Both the position numbers and the translations under genes were made by a program. A model generated the notes under the pieces. The model did not search any database and was not told the DNA's origin. It saw only the letters and a program-made list of their open reading frames with translations. Shown in pieces: positions 41,500 to 52,555 of a stretch of 64,000 bases of DNA (within the stretch, counting starts at the first letter, position 1; every line of letters begins with the position of its first letter). The DNA comes from an uncultured Corynebacterium sp. (lineage in GTDB: Bacteria; Actinomycetota; Actinomycetes; Mycobacteriales; Mycobacteriaceae). The stretch lies in assembly GCF_946222835.1 (NCBI RefSeq), contig NZ_CAMIHD010000002.1:248001-312000 (forward strand). The letters are read 5' to 3'.

Positions 41500-41529
41500 A
41501 GCTTTCATAGAAGGAAACCCGCATACATT

Positions 41530-42288
41530 ATGTCTACTCTGGAAATTAAGAACCTCCATGCCCAGGTGCTGCCGACGGAAGAAGGCGGCGAGCCAAAGGA
41601 AATTCTCAAGGGCGTCAACCTGACCATCAACTCCGGCGAGATCCACGCCATCATGGGCCCGAATGGCTCCGGCAAGTCCACCTTGTCCTATACCATCGCC
41701 GGCCACCCAAAGTACGAGGTTACTGAGGGCGAGGTGCTGCTCGATGGCGAAAACTTGCTGGAAATGCCTGTCGATGAGCGCGCCCGCGCCGGCCTTTTCC
41801 TGGCGATGCAATACCCAACCGAGGTCCCGGGCGTCAAGGTCTCCCAGTTCATGCGCTCCGCCGTAACCTCCATTCGCGGTGAAGCACCGAAGCTGCGTGA
41901 GTGGAACAAGGAACTTACTCAGGCCCGCGAGAACCTAAAGATCGATAAGTCCTTCATCTCCCGTTCCGTAAACGAAGGCTTCTCCGGCGGCGAGAAGAAG
42001 CGCCACGAGGTTATGCAGCTGGATATCCTCAAGCCTAAGTTCGCGGTGATGGACGAGACAGACTCCGGCCTGGACGTTGACGCTTTGCGCATTGTGTCTG
42101 AAGGAATCAACAGCTACCAGAAGGAAACCAATGGTGGCATCTTGATGATTACCCACTACAAGCGCATTTTGAACTACGTAAAGCCGGACTTCGTCCACGT
42201 CTTTGCTGATGGCCAAGTCATCAAGACCGGCGGCGCTGAATTGGCAGACCAGCTCGAGTCTGACGGCTACGACCAGTTCCTCAAGTAA
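41530..42288 (+). CDS. sufC: Fe-S cluster assembly ATPase SufC
   Basis: ABC-type ATPase that drives conformational change of SufBD during cluster assembly; it is soluble, not a transporter. The 252-residue protein has Walker A IMGPNGSGKSTLSYTIAGH, the SufC-type signature NEGFSGGEKKRHEVMQLDIL, Walker B KFAVMDETDSGLDVDALRIV and the switch His in LMITHYKRILNYV. A ribosome site AAGGAAA precedes the ATG. Confidence 0.97.
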   Translation: MSTLEIKNLHAQVLPTEEGGEPKEILKGVNLTINSGEIHAIMGPNGSGKSTLSYTIAGHPKYEVTEGEVLLDGENLLEMPVDERARAGLFLAMQYPTEVPGVKVSQFMRSAVTSIRGEAPKLREWNKELTQARENLKIDKSFISRSVNEGFSGGEKKRHEVMQLDILKPKFAVMDETDSGLDVDALRIVSEGINSYQKETNGGILMITHYKRILNYVKPDFVHVFADGQVIKTGGAELADQLESDGYDQFLK

Positions 42289-44030
<1,742 letters not shown>

Positions 44031-44438
44031 ATGACCGAACCCGTAGATCCTTATCAGAACGAGAATTCTTCTTTCTCCGGCAGCGGCGAGCGACCGGAGC
44101 AGACCGAAGAGCAGATCTCTAAGGCCTTTGACGTCACCGAGTTTATGCGTGATGTCATTGACCCTGAGCTCGGCATTAACGTTGTTGACTTGGGCCTTGT
44201 CTATGACCTCTGGTTTGAAGAAGACAATGGCAAGGAGATCGTCATGATCAATATGACGCTGACCTCGCCGGCCTGCCCGCTGACCGATGTCATTGCGGAG
44301 CAGGTGGAGGATATCGTCAAGGCCAATAAGCTGGCTGATGCCGTGCGTATCAATTGGGTATGGATGCCGCCATGGGGCCCGCAAATGATTACTGAGGAGG
44401 GCCGGGAGCAGCTTCAGGCCCTCGGCTTCGCGGTCTAA
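44031..44438 (+). CDS. sufT: SufT-like DUF59 (MIP18) Fe-S maturation protein
   Basis: A 135-residue DUF59 protein. Members near suf operons assist transfer of clusters to target proteins. The N-terminal 35 residues are acidic and Ser-rich; the domain begins FMRDVIDPELGINVVDLGLV and has the conserved Cys in MTLTSPACPLTDVIAEQVE, ending WMPPWGPQMITEEGREQLQA. Its ATG follows the sufU stop codon directly (TAGATG), so the two are coupled. It is the last gene of the suf operon. Confidence 0.92.
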   Translation: MTEPVDPYQNENSSFSGSGERPEQTEEQISKAFDVTEFMRDVIDPELGINVVDLGLVYDLWFEEDNGKEIVMINMTLTSPACPLTDVIAEQVEDIVKANKLADAVRINWVWMPPWGPQMITEEGREQLQALGFAV

Positions 44439-44453
44439 GATCGCGCAAACCTA

Positions 44454-44506
44454 AACGCCCTCAGCAGCCTCTTTCCTCGATTAGGAAATCGACTGCTGGG
44501 GGCGTT
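44454..44506 (+). terminator. suf operon terminator
   Basis: AACGCCCTCAGCAG (44454-44467) pairs with CTGCTGGGGGCGTT (44493-44506): 14 pairs with one wobble. It closes the sufR-to-sufT operon, 16 bases after the sufT stop. Confidence 0.75.
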
Positions 44507-44551
44507 AGTGCGTCTTAGCGTCGGCAACGTCAATTGCTAGACTGTTTCTTC

Positions 44552-46183
44552 GTGATTGTAACCAATGATTTCGAAGTCAGGGTAGGAGCGCGTACGCTTC
44601 TCGACGCCCCCGGGCAGCACCTGCGGGTGCAACCCGGCGACCGTATCGGTCTCATCGGCCGCAACGGCGCAGGCAAGACGACGACTATGCGCATTTTGGC
44701 AGGAGAGACGGAGCCCTATGGTGGCTCTGTAACTCGTTCGGGCCCCATTGGTTATCTGCCCCAGGATTCCCGCGAAGGAAATATCGAGCAGACCGCGCGC
44801 GAGCGCGTTCTTTCCGCACGCGGATTGGATGAGCTCAAGCGCCGCATGGCGAAGCAACAAGAGCTCATGGAAACGGCCACGGATGATAAATTCCGAGACA
44901 AAGCCATTCGCAAGTATTCCCGCTTGGAGGAGCAGTTTGAGTCCTTGGGAGGCTATGAAGCTGATTCCGAGTGCGCGCAGATTTGCGATAACTTAGGCTT
45001 GCCGCAGCGGGTACTAGACCAGCAGCTCAAGACCCTCTCTGGTGGCCAGCGCCGCCGTGTGGAGCTGGCGCAAATCCTCTTTGCCGCAACTGAAGGATCG
45101 GGTAAATCCCAGACCACGCTGCTCCTGGATGAACCGACCAACCACCTGGACGCAGATTCTATTACGTGGCTGCGCCAATTCCTGTCCAAGCATGAGGGCG
45201 GGCTCATTATGATTTCTCACGACGTCGAGCTGCTCGAGGACGTGTGCAATAAGGTGTGGTTCCTTGATGCGGTCCGCGGTGAGGCGGATGTGTACAACAT
45301 GGGGTATAAGAAATACCTTGATGCTCGTGCAACCGATGAAGCGCGGCGTCGCCGAGAGCGGGCCAATGCGGAAAAGAAAGCCTCCGCGCTGCAAAAGCAG
45401 GCAGCTAAGTTGGGCGCGAAGGCAACCAAGGCCGCTGCAGCTAAGCAGATGTTCCACCGCGCTGAGCGCATGATGAGCGAGCTTGATGAGGTCCGTGTGG
45501 CCGATAAGGTAGCCAATATTAAGTTCCCTGAACCAGCGCCCTGCGGCAAGACGCCTATGAATGCCAAGGGGCTGACCAAAATGTACGGGTCCCTAGAGGT
45601 CTTCGTCGGGGTGGATTTGGCCATCGATAAGGGTTCGAGAGTAGTGGTTTTGGGCTATAACGGCGCGGGTAAAACTACGCTGTTGAAGTTGCTGGCCGGG
45701 GTGGAGCGTACCGATGGCGAAGGCGGCATCGTCAGTGGCCACGGCCTGCGTATTGGCTATTTTGCACAAGAACATGACACCATCGACCCGGATAAGTCCG
45801 TGTGGCAAAACACCATTGACGAGTGTCCGGACGCGGATCAACAGGAATTGCGGAGCCTGCTTGGCGCCTTCATGTTCTCCGGCGAAAAGTTGGAACAGCC
45901 GGCGGGCACTCTCTCTGGCGGTGAGAAGACGCGCTTGGCACTCGCCGCCCTAGTCTCCAGCCGTGCGAATGTGCTGCTTTTGGATGAGCCGACCAATAAC
46001 CTGGATCCGATTTCGCGCGAGCAGGTACTCGATGCGCTAAAAACCTATACGGGCGCCGTGGTGCTGGTCACACACGATCCAGGCGCGGTCAAGGCTTTGG
46101 ATCCCGAACGCGTAATCATCATGCCAGATGGCGACGAGGACTTGTGGTCCGATGATTACATGGAGATCGTGGAGCTAGCTTAG
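44552..46183 (+). CDS. ABC-F family ATPase
   Basis: A 543-residue soluble protein with two complete ABC domains and no membrane part, as in ABC-F translation factors (EttA, Uup, antibiotic-protection proteins). Domain 1 has IGRNGAGKTTTMRILAGE, LSGGQRRRVELAQILFA and LLLDEPTNHLD; domain 2 has LGYNGAGKTTLLKLLAG, LSGGEKTRLALAALV and LLLDEPTNNLD. Between them lies the charged Ala/Lys-rich linker (ERANAEKKASALQKQAAKL) that reaches into the ribosome in this family. The GTG start at 44552 has no ribosome site and TAGACT lies 15 bases upstream, so the message may be leaderless. Whether it is a housekeeping or protection factor is not decidable here. Confidence 0.9.
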   Translation: MIVTNDFEVRVGARTLLDAPGQHLRVQPGDRIGLIGRNGAGKTTTMRILAGETEPYGGSVTRSGPIGYLPQDSREGNIEQTARERVLSARGLDELKRRMAKQQELMETATDDKFRDKAIRKYSRLEEQFESLGGYEADSECAQICDNLGLPQRVLDQQLKTLSGGQRRRVELAQILFAATEGSGKSQTTLLLDEPTNHLDADSITWLRQFLSKHEGGLIMISHDVELLEDVCNKVWFLDAVRGEADVYNMGYKKYLDARATDEARRRRERANAEKKASALQKQAAKLGAKATKAAAAKQMFHRAERMMSELDEVRVADKVANIKFPEPAPCGKTPMNAKGLTKMYGSLEVFVGVDLAIDKGSRVVVLGYNGAGKTTLLKLLAGVERTDGEGGIVSGHGLRIGYFAQEHDTIDPDKSVWQNTIDECPDADQQELRSLLGAFMFSGEKLEQPAGTLSGGEKTRLALAALVSSRANVLLLDEPTNNLDPISREQVLDALKTYTGAVVLVTHDPGAVKALDPERVIIMPDGDEDLWSDDYMEIVELA

Positions 46184-46189
46184 GAAAAT

Positions 46190-47512
46190 ATGAAGACGCT
46201 ACTGGAAAGGATGCCTGCCTGGCGGGAGAAGTTTTGGTTAATCCCTGCAGTGGCGGTGGCCCTTGCCGCCGTCAGCGCGGAAGTGCTGATCGCGATCGGT
46301 AGCAACTTCCGCGTGGCAGCCACGCCCTTTTATGATGGCAGCGCCGATAGTGCCCAAGGGATTCTAAGCGCGGTAGCAACCTCGTCGTTATCCCTTGCTG
46401 GCACCGTTTTCTTCATCACGCTGACCGCACTTTCTGGTGTTGTCACAGTGATGGGGCCGCGCCTGCTGCATGAGTTTTTAAAGGATCGCTCTATACAATC
46501 TACCCTGGCGATCTATCTTGCAACCTTCATTTTTGCCCTTCTTTCTTTGCGCGCGGTGCAAACGGGCGGTAGTGGGGAAGAAGAATATGTTCCTTCCTTG
46601 AACGTAGCCGTAACGGTGCTGCTGGCCATCGCCTGTGTAGTCTTCCTCATTTATTTCATCGTTCATATCGCCCAATCGATCAGCATGTCTCACGTAGTTC
46701 ACGTGGTGGCCCAAGACGTAGAGGACCACATGCGCCGGCTCATCCGGCGGGGCGAGGAGGAAAAGGCAGCCAAGGCTCCTGGGCCAGAATTTTACGTGGA
46801 TGCGGAAAAGCGGCGCAGCAGTGGAACTGGCTACCTGAAGTTCGTCGATTATGACGCCATCGCGCAGGCAGCCGCACGGGAGAATTGTGCGGTACACCTC
46901 GGCGTGGCGCCGGGTGACTTGGTACTGGAGGGCGAGGTCATCGCGCACGGCGTGCCGCGCCTGCCGGAAAATGTTGAGCGCCACATTGTGCTCACACAGC
47001 ACCGCGAGAATGCCTCAGCCCACGACCCTCGCTTTACCGCCCGGCACTTGGCGGAGATTGCTGCTCGCGCTTTGAGTACTGGTGTCAATGATCCGTATAC
47101 GGTCATCGATATCATTGACCGCTTTACCCAGATCCTCACCGTGATCGGGGATAAGCGGCTTCCGCAGGGCATTGTGCACGTTGACGGCGAGTTTCGGCTC
47201 GATTACCAAACGTTCAGCTATGAAGAAATCGTGGAGGCGATGTTCACGCAGATTCGGCGCGATGCCGCCGATAACGCGGAGATTTACCTCAGCTTGCTGG
47301 ATAACCTGGCCAAGGTCGTGGCCCTTTTGCGCACTGCTGAGCGCCGGAGCGTGCTTGGCGACGCCGCTCGAGCCATCTACTCCGATGCCCGCCGCCAAGT
47401 TGGCGGCGAGGTGGAATTGAAGCAGCTGGAATCTTCCTACCAGCATTTCCAGGACAACCTCGCCGAAAGGGCGGAGTCGGAGAAACCCGGCGAAGAGCAC
47501 GCCGCGGACTAG
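46190..47512 (+). CDS. DUF2254 membrane protein
   Basis: A 440-residue protein starting six bases after the ABC-F gene. The first 170 residues hold four membrane segments (about residues 17-38, 60-85, 100-122 and 140-165); the rest is soluble and includes LSTGVNDPYTVIDIIDRFTQ, the best conserved part of DUF2254 proteins. The function of the family is unknown. The short spacing suggests co-transcription with the ABC-F gene. It converges with the UPF0210 gene 24 bases later. Confidence 0.85.
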   Translation: MKTLLERMPAWREKFWLIPAVAVALAAVSAEVLIAIGSNFRVAATPFYDGSADSAQGILSAVATSSLSLAGTVFFITLTALSGVVTVMGPRLLHEFLKDRSIQSTLAIYLATFIFALLSLRAVQTGGSGEEEYVPSLNVAVTVLLAIACVVFLIYFIVHIAQSISMSHVVHVVAQDVEDHMRRLIRRGEEEKAAKAPGPEFYVDAEKRRSSGTGYLKFVDYDAIAQAAARENCAVHLGVAPGDLVLEGEVIAHGVPRLPENVERHIVLTQHRENASAHDPRFTARHLAEIAARALSTGVNDPYTVIDIIDRFTQILTVIGDKRLPQGIVHVDGEFRLDYQTFSYEEIVEAMFTQIRRDAADNAEIYLSLLDNLAKVVALLRTAERRSVLGDAARAIYSDARRQVGGEVELKQLESSYQHFQDNLAERAESEKPGEEHAAD

Positions 47513-47536
47513 GCCGCGGCGCGGTTGCCGCTCTCC

Positions 47537-48901
47537 TTAGTTGCGGAATCCATGCACTGGAGCGGGGATGAAGCCGCCGCGGTTAATGAACTGCGCATTA
47601 CCCACGTGATTGATCGGGATCACCGGTGCGTAGCCCAGCAGGCCGCCGAAGCTCACCTCGTCGCCCACCTGGGCGCCAGGAACCGGGATCACGCGTACCG
47701 CCGTGGTCTTATGATTCATCACGCCGATGGCAGCCTCGTCAGCAATCATGCCCGAAATCGTCGCGGCCGAGGTATCGCCCGGCAGCGCAATCATGTCAAA
47801 GCCCACCGAGCAAATGGCGGTCATGGCCTCCAGCTTGTCCATGGAGATAGAGCCAGACTTAACCGCATCGATCATGCCCTTATCCTCGGAGACTGGGATG
47901 AAGGATCCAGACAACCCGCCGACGCGGGAGCAGGCCATCATGCCGCCCTTCTTTACGGCGTCGTTAAGCAGAGCCAAAGCAGCAGTTGTGCCGTGCGTGC
48001 CTACTTGGTCCAATCCCATATGCTCAAGGATGTGGGCCACCGAATCTCCCAATTCGGCAGTAGGGGCAAGCGAAAGGTCGATGATGCCGAAGGGGACGCC
48101 AAGGCGCTCGGAGGCCATGGTGCCCACTAGTTGCCCGGCGCGGGTGATCTTGAAAGCGGCCTTCTTCACTTCTTCCGCTACCTGGTCCAGGCTGGCCCCT
48201 TCGAGCGATCCCAAGGCGCGGTTGACAACACCTGGGCCAGAAACGCCGACGGAGACTACGCAATCGGGTTCTTCGATGCCGTGGAACGCGCCGGCCATAA
48301 ATGGGTTGTCACCCACAGAGTTAGCAAAGACCACCAGCTTGGCGCAGGCAATGGCGGAATTGTCCTTGGTCAGCTCGGCGGCTTCCTTGATAACCTCGCC
48401 CATCTTCCTTGCCGCATCCATGTTGATACCGGCGCGGGAGCTGGCGATATTGACGGAGGAACAGACGACATCCGTTGTAGCCAGCGCCTCCGGAATAGAG
48501 CTAATGAGCTTCTGCTCCGCGGTGGTAGCGCCCTTTTCAACTAAGGCAGAGTAGCCGCCCACGAAGTTGACGCCAACCTCTTTGGCTGCCTTGTCCAGTG
48601 CCTTTGCTGCATCAACGGGGTTTCCTTCGACGCCGGCCACCACCAAGGAAATGGGGGTGACGGAAATGCGCTTATTCACGATGGGGATGCCGAGCTCGCC
48701 CTCGATGCCTTCGCATACCTCAACAAGCCGTCCTGCCTGTTGCGTGACGCGGTCATAGATGGCCTGGCAGGTAGCTTCCATGGTGGAGCGGGTGCATCCC
48801 AGGAGCGAGATGCCCATGGTTACGGTGCGAATATCGAGACGATAGTTCTCAATCATCTCGATGGTGTCCAAAATATTGGTGGTATTAAAACGGGTGCTCA
48901 T
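47537..48901 (-). CDS. UPF0210 / PFL-like family protein
   Basis: A 454-residue protein of the UPF0210 (DUF711) family, distantly related in fold to pyruvate formate-lyase-like barrels but without a known reaction. It shows [20 protein letters not shown] at the start, [28 protein letters not shown] and [20 protein letters not shown]. The ATG at 48901 is one base after the stop of the ACT-domain gene, so both form one unit. The same pairing with a UPF0237 ACT protein is widespread in bacteria and archaea, which suggests that the ACT partner senses a small ligand for this protein. Confidence 0.9.
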   Translation of the reverse strand: MSTRFNTTNILDTIEMIENYRLDIRTVTMGISLLGCTRSTMEATCQAIYDRVTQQAGRLVEVCEGIEGELGIPIVNKRISVTPISLVVAGVEGNPVDAAKALDKAAKEVGVNFVGGYSALVEKGATTAEQKLISSIPEALATTDVVCSSVNIASSRAGINMDAARKMGEVIKEAAELTKDNSAIACAKLVVFANSVGDNPFMAGAFHGIEEPDCVVSVGVSGPGVVNRALGSLEGASLDQVAEEVKKAAFKITRAGQLVGTMASERLGVPFGIIDLSLAPTAELGDSVAHILEHMGLDQVGTHGTTAALALLNDAVKKGGMMACSRVGGLSGSFIPVSEDKGMIDAVKSGSISMDKLEAMTAICSVGFDMIALPGDTSAATISGMIADEAAIGVMNHKTTAVRVIPVPGAQVGDEVSFGGLLGYAPVIPINHVGNAQFINRGGFIPAPVHGFRN

Positions 48902-48902
48902 A

Positions 48903-49172
48903 TTAGATTTCATTCATGGCGGTGAAGAGGTCTTCGGACTGAATGCGGATGGACTGGTGCTTTTGCTCCGCCACGGGGCGCATTTTCTCCTTGATGGTCT
49001 GGATGGAGACCTTATCGGCATCGAATTCGACGCGCAGGATCATGGTGAAGTACCCGCCCATGAGTGTCTGAGAGACGTCGATGACGTTGATATCGAGTTC
49101 TGCAAGGGTAGTGGTCACCGCGGCGATGATTCCGGTGCTATCGGCGCCGGTGACGGTCATAATGGCATACAT
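48903..49172 (-). CDS. ACT domain protein (UPF0237)
   Basis: An 89-residue single ACT domain: [20 protein letters not shown] with the ligand-binding loop and [23 protein letters not shown] domains bind amino acids or similar ligands. It has no catalytic partner in the same chain and directly precedes the UPF0210 gene (stop TAA and next ATG separated by one base). The ligand is unknown. Confidence 0.9.
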   Translation of the reverse strand: MYAIMTVTGADSTGIIAAVTTTLAELDINVIDVSQTLMGGYFTMILRVEFDADKVSIQTIKEKMRPVAEQKHQSIRIQSEDLFTAMNEI

Positions 49173-49291
49173 GCGTGCAATTCTAACTGCTTGGTGGCCA
49201 AGCCGGGGTGATTTTCCTGCGCCGTAAAAACCTGTTCCTCAGCAAAGAAGCCGTCTGCGCGTAAGTGGCAACATTGTTACGGTGGGGAAGC

Positions 49292-49966
49292 ATGGCTGAT
49301 AAGAAGAAGATTTTGTACATTGGTGGACACGGCAAAGTCGGCCTTCTAACCGCCCCAAAGCTGGTGGACGCCGGCCACGAGGTTCATTCCCTTATCCGTA
49401 ACCCCGAGCAGAAGCCCGAGATTGAAAAGCTCGGTGCGACCCCAGTTGTGGCGGATATTACCGAGCAAACGGTGGATCAGTGGGCGGAGCTTTTCACCGC
49501 TTATGATGCCGTAGTCTGGGGTGCCGGCAACGGCGGCCGCGGTGGGGCAGACCTTACCTGGGCCGTGGACCGCGACGGTGCTCTCGCCACCCTCGATGCT
49601 ATGGATAAGCTCCAGCAGGAGGGCAAGAACCTGCCCGCCTACGTCATGATTTCCTATATTGGTTCTCAGGAAGCAACCACGGATCCTGCCGATGAGAAGT
49701 GGTATGCCTACGTCGAATCCAAGAAGGAAGTAGACAACCGGCTTGTGCAGGCCGATTATCCGCACCTCATTCTCAAACCAGCGATGCTGACCGAGGAGCC
49801 GGCTAAGGGGCTAGAGCAGATTGAAGATACGATGCTGGAGGAGTCCCTGACTTCTTCGCGCGAGCTCGTTGCTGACGTCATCGTCGAAGCCCTTGGCCGC
49901 GAAACCCTGCCAGGATCCCCGCTTGCCTTCATTGATGGCGAAAATCCAGTGAGCTCCGTCAAATAA
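49292..49966 (+). CDS. NAD(P)-binding atypical SDR family protein
   Basis: A 224-residue Rossmann-fold protein like the YwnB/YtfG atypical short-chain reductases. The nucleotide motif is ILYIGGHGKVGLLTAPKLV at the N-terminus, and AVVWGAGNGGRGGADLTWAVD follows. It lacks the classical YxxxK pair of active short-chain dehydrogenases in the usual spacing, so catalysis is uncertain. The ATG at 49292 follows GGGGAAG. It lies 21 bases before the nucleoside hydrolase gene, but I see no functional link. Confidence 0.82.
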   Translation: MADKKKILYIGGHGKVGLLTAPKLVDAGHEVHSLIRNPEQKPEIEKLGATPVVADITEQTVDQWAELFTAYDAVVWGAGNGGRGGADLTWAVDRDGALATLDAMDKLQQEGKNLPAYVMISYIGSQEATTDPADEKWYAYVESKKEVDNRLVQADYPHLILKPAMLTEEPAKGLEQIEDTMLEESLTSSRELVADVIVEALGRETLPGSPLAFIDGENPVSSVK

Positions 49967-49987
49967 AAAGCTAAACTGGCGGGCATT

Positions 49988-50971
49988 ATGACTGTCTCGC
50001 GTCCAGCTGTACTCATTGATTGTGACCCCGGCATAGACGATTGCCTCGCCCTGGTGTACTTGGCGGGGTTGCATCATGCCGGGGAAATTGAGCTGGTGGG
50101 CGTTACCACCACGGCCGGCAACGTGGAGGCATTCCAGACTGCGGCCAATGCTCGCTGGATTCTGGACCTCTGCTCGCTTGCCGACGTCCCCGTTGCCCCC
50201 GGCCAGCCCGGGCCACTCAAGGTAGATCTCACCACAACTCCTGAGACCCATGGTCCGACGGGATTGGGCTACGCTACCGCGCCCGAGACTGCTGCCGCTG
50301 CCGCCACCGTGGCGGGTGACCGTGATTGGCGGAAGATATGGGTCGAAGCATTAGAGGCCCATGCTGATCTGCAACTTATTGTGACCGGACCGGTTACTAA
50401 TCTCGCCGCTTTTGAAGAAACCCATAGCCCAGTTGCCGCTCGGTTTGGCGCCATCTCCATCATGGGTGGCGCGGTCAATTACCGCGGAAATACCACCCCG
50501 ACCGCAGAATGGAATTTCTGGGTTGATCCGCACGCCGCTGCACAGCACTTTCATTCAGCTGCCGCGAATGTCCTCACCACTTTGTGTTCCCTCGAAGTAA
50601 CGGAACAGTTTCTCATTACTCCGCAGCGCTGGGAAGAAATCATGGAAGTTTTGGGCGAGCACCCCGTGACACAAATCCTCCCCGAGGCGCTGCGTTTCTA
50701 TTTCGAATTCCATCAGGCGCAAGGGGAGGGCTATCAGGCCCAAATCCACGACCTTTTGACCTGCATGATTGCTCTAGGAAAGGTCGACTACGCGGCGACT
50801 GAGACCACCATGGATGTGGAAGCACAATCACCTCTCCTGCGAGGAACGAGCGTTGCGGATCTGCGCGACCATTGGGTCCGAGCCGACAATGCGCGACTGG
50901 TAACAAGTGCCGATATCGAGGCCGCGCACCAAGAATTCGCGCGGGCATGTGCACTATTAGCTTCGCACTAG
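49988..50971 (+). CDS. Inosine-uridine preferring nucleoside hydrolase
   Basis: A 327-residue enzyme of the IunH/Rih family that splits ribonucleosides into base and ribose. The calcium-binding active-site cluster LIDCDPGIDDCLALVYLAG is intact. Further family elements are VGVTTTAGNVEAF, GPVTNLAAFEETH, ISIMGGAVNYRGN and EWNFWVDPHAAAQHF; the last carries the catalytic His/Asp region. Specificity is not predictable. An ECF transporter operon begins 145 bases downstream in the same direction, suggesting uptake and cleavage of a related compound. Confidence 0.92.
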   Translation: MTVSRPAVLIDCDPGIDDCLALVYLAGLHHAGEIELVGVTTTAGNVEAFQTAANARWILDLCSLADVPVAPGQPGPLKVDLTTTPETHGPTGLGYATAPETAAAAATVAGDRDWRKIWVEALEAHADLQLIVTGPVTNLAAFEETHSPVAARFGAISIMGGAVNYRGNTTPTAEWNFWVDPHAAAQHFHSAAANVLTTLCSLEVTEQFLITPQRWEEIMEVLGEHPVTQILPEALRFYFEFHQAQGEGYQAQIHDLLTCMIALGKVDYAATETTMDVEAQSPLLRGTSVADLRDHWVRADNARLVTSADIEAAHQEFARACALLASH

Positions 50972-51116
50972 TGGCTTTTGTTGAGCAGAACCTTTACTAT
51001 TATCCGCGGCGCATGTACCGTACGGGTTCTCTTTCCGAGGTGACATAGGAAAGCAGTACCGTCCACGGTCGGCGTTTACTCTGCCCTTTTTCTTCCTTTG
51101 GATTTGGACTATTACC

Positions 51117-51863
51117 GTGTCACAACTTTCTCTCAGCCCCGCCCGCAGGGCTATGGTTCTCGCGGGTGCGCTTATTGTCGCCGCAACCTGGATCTACCTC
51201 GTACTTTTACGCCCTACCGACTGGGAATCAGTAGCTGGCTCCAGCGAAGCTCTTTTTACCCTCGCCGGCTACCTGATTGGCGCCGCGCTTCTCCTTGCGG
51301 GCACCGTACCAGCCCTGCCAGCGCGAACCATTGCCATCATCCCAGTAGCGCTAGTGCTCAATATTGTCGTGGGAGAAATTATCGGGTCTATCGGTATTCC
51401 CCTTTATATTGATTCTGTGGGAACTATCTTGGTAGCCGCGCTCGCCGGCCCCATTGCCGGCTTGGCTACCGGAACGCTGTCTTCCGTCGTATGGGGGCTG
51501 CTTAACCCCGCCGCCTTGCCCTTCGCTGCGGTGTCTGCCGCCACCGGGTTCCTGTCCGGAGTCCTAATCAAAAAGGGGGCGTTCACCAAGGTGTGGTGGG
51601 TCATCCTCAGCGGCGCTATCATCGGCATCATTTCCGGCATGCTCGCCGCTCCGGTGGCTGCCTTTGTTTATGGCGGCACTGCAGGCCTTGGCACAGGTGC
51701 GGTTGTCTCGCTCTTCCGCGAGCTGGGAAATTCTCTCATCGCCTCGGTTACTCTGCAGTCGTTCATCTCAGATCCCCTGGACAAGGCACTGGTTTTCCTT
51801 ATCGTCTGGGCAGCGGTAAAAGCTTTGCCGCAACGCACCCGTGAATCGCTGCAGCCACGCTGA
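51117..51863 (+). CDS. ECF transporter substrate-binding (S) membrane subunit
   Basis: A 248-residue hydrophobic protein with about six or seven membrane segments, including IPLYIDSVGTILVAALAGPI and GLLNPAALPFAAVSAATGFL, typical of ECF S subunits. These bind vitamins, nucleosides or metals at high affinity and associate with a T subunit and ATPases. The GTG start at 51117 has no clear ribosome site, and the 145-base leader contains a small hairpin. It overlaps the T subunit gene by one base. The substrate is unknown; the upstream nucleoside hydrolase suggests a nucleoside or base. Confidence 0.8.
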   Translation: MSQLSLSPARRAMVLAGALIVAATWIYLVLLRPTDWESVAGSSEALFTLAGYLIGAALLLAGTVPALPARTIAIIPVALVLNIVVGEIIGSIGIPLYIDSVGTILVAALAGPIAGLATGTLSSVVWGLLNPAALPFAAVSAATGFLSGVLIKKGAFTKVWWVILSGAIIGIISGMLAAPVAAFVYGGTAGLGTGAVVSLFRELGNSLIASVTLQSFISDPLDKALVFLIVWAAVKALPQRTRESLQPR

Positions 51864-52555
51864 TGAGCCGCCTTCATCCTGCCACCGTAGTCACCATGGC
51901 GGCCTGCGGCTGGATCCTTACCTTGGCGCTGAACACCCCAGTGGCGTCGGCAAGCGTCATGCTCGTTGCCCTTGCCTGCGGTACTGTATCTACCCGCAAC
52001 GCCTCCGTGATTTTGACTACGGTTGCACTGAGCGTGCCAGCGGCCCTTTCCATGCTGGTCATTCATGCTCCCTACGGGGACACCCCAGTTGCGCCTTTGC
52101 TTACTGCCGACGGCCTGGCACTCGCCGGCAGCCTCACACTCCGCTTTTGTGCGCTCATGGCCTGCTTCATCGCAGCAATGGCGGCGCTGCGCATCACGGA
52201 TATCGCCAAATGGCTGCAAATCTCCCGCGCCGGACACAAGGTGGCGTATGTGGTTGGGTCCTCCCTACAGACCCTGCCACAAGGTGCGCACGCCTGGCGC
52301 TGCGTCCGCGAAGCCAACCAATTAGCTGGAATCACCATAACCTGGCGCAATACTATCTCTCGTGTCATTATTCCCGTAATCGCTCGCCTCCTCATCCAAG
52401 GAACTCAACGCGGCCAAGCCCTGGCCGCCATCGGGTTCGACCAGGAAGGGCAACGCAGCTTATTGCGGCCTGTTGCCGATTCCAGGTTGTCCCGAGTCTT
52501 ACGCTTCCTCATCCCGCTAGTGTGCCTTGCGGTGGTGATTGCTAGATGGATTTAG
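51863..52555 (+). CDS. ECF transporter transmembrane (T) subunit
   Basis: A 230-residue CbiQ/EcfT-like protein. Five or six membrane segments occupy residues 5-130 and 205-228. The cytoplasmic part between them has the coupling regions KVAYVVGSSLQTLPQGAHAW and GTQRGQALAAIGFDQEGQRS; a typical T subunit has two A-R-G/S-like coupling motifs here, of which only loose versions (NQLAG, TQRGQ) are visible. It overlaps the S subunit gene (TGATG) and the ATPase gene by ten bases. Confidence 0.82.
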   Translation: MSRLHPATVVTMAACGWILTLALNTPVASASVMLVALACGTVSTRNASVILTTVALSVPAALSMLVIHAPYGDTPVAPLLTADGLALAGSLTLRFCALMACFIAAMAALRITDIAKWLQISRAGHKVAYVVGSSLQTLPQGAHAWRCVREANQLAGITITWRNTISRVIIPVIARLLIQGTQRGQALAAIGFDQEGQRSLLRPVADSRLSRVLRFLIPLVCLAVVIARWI

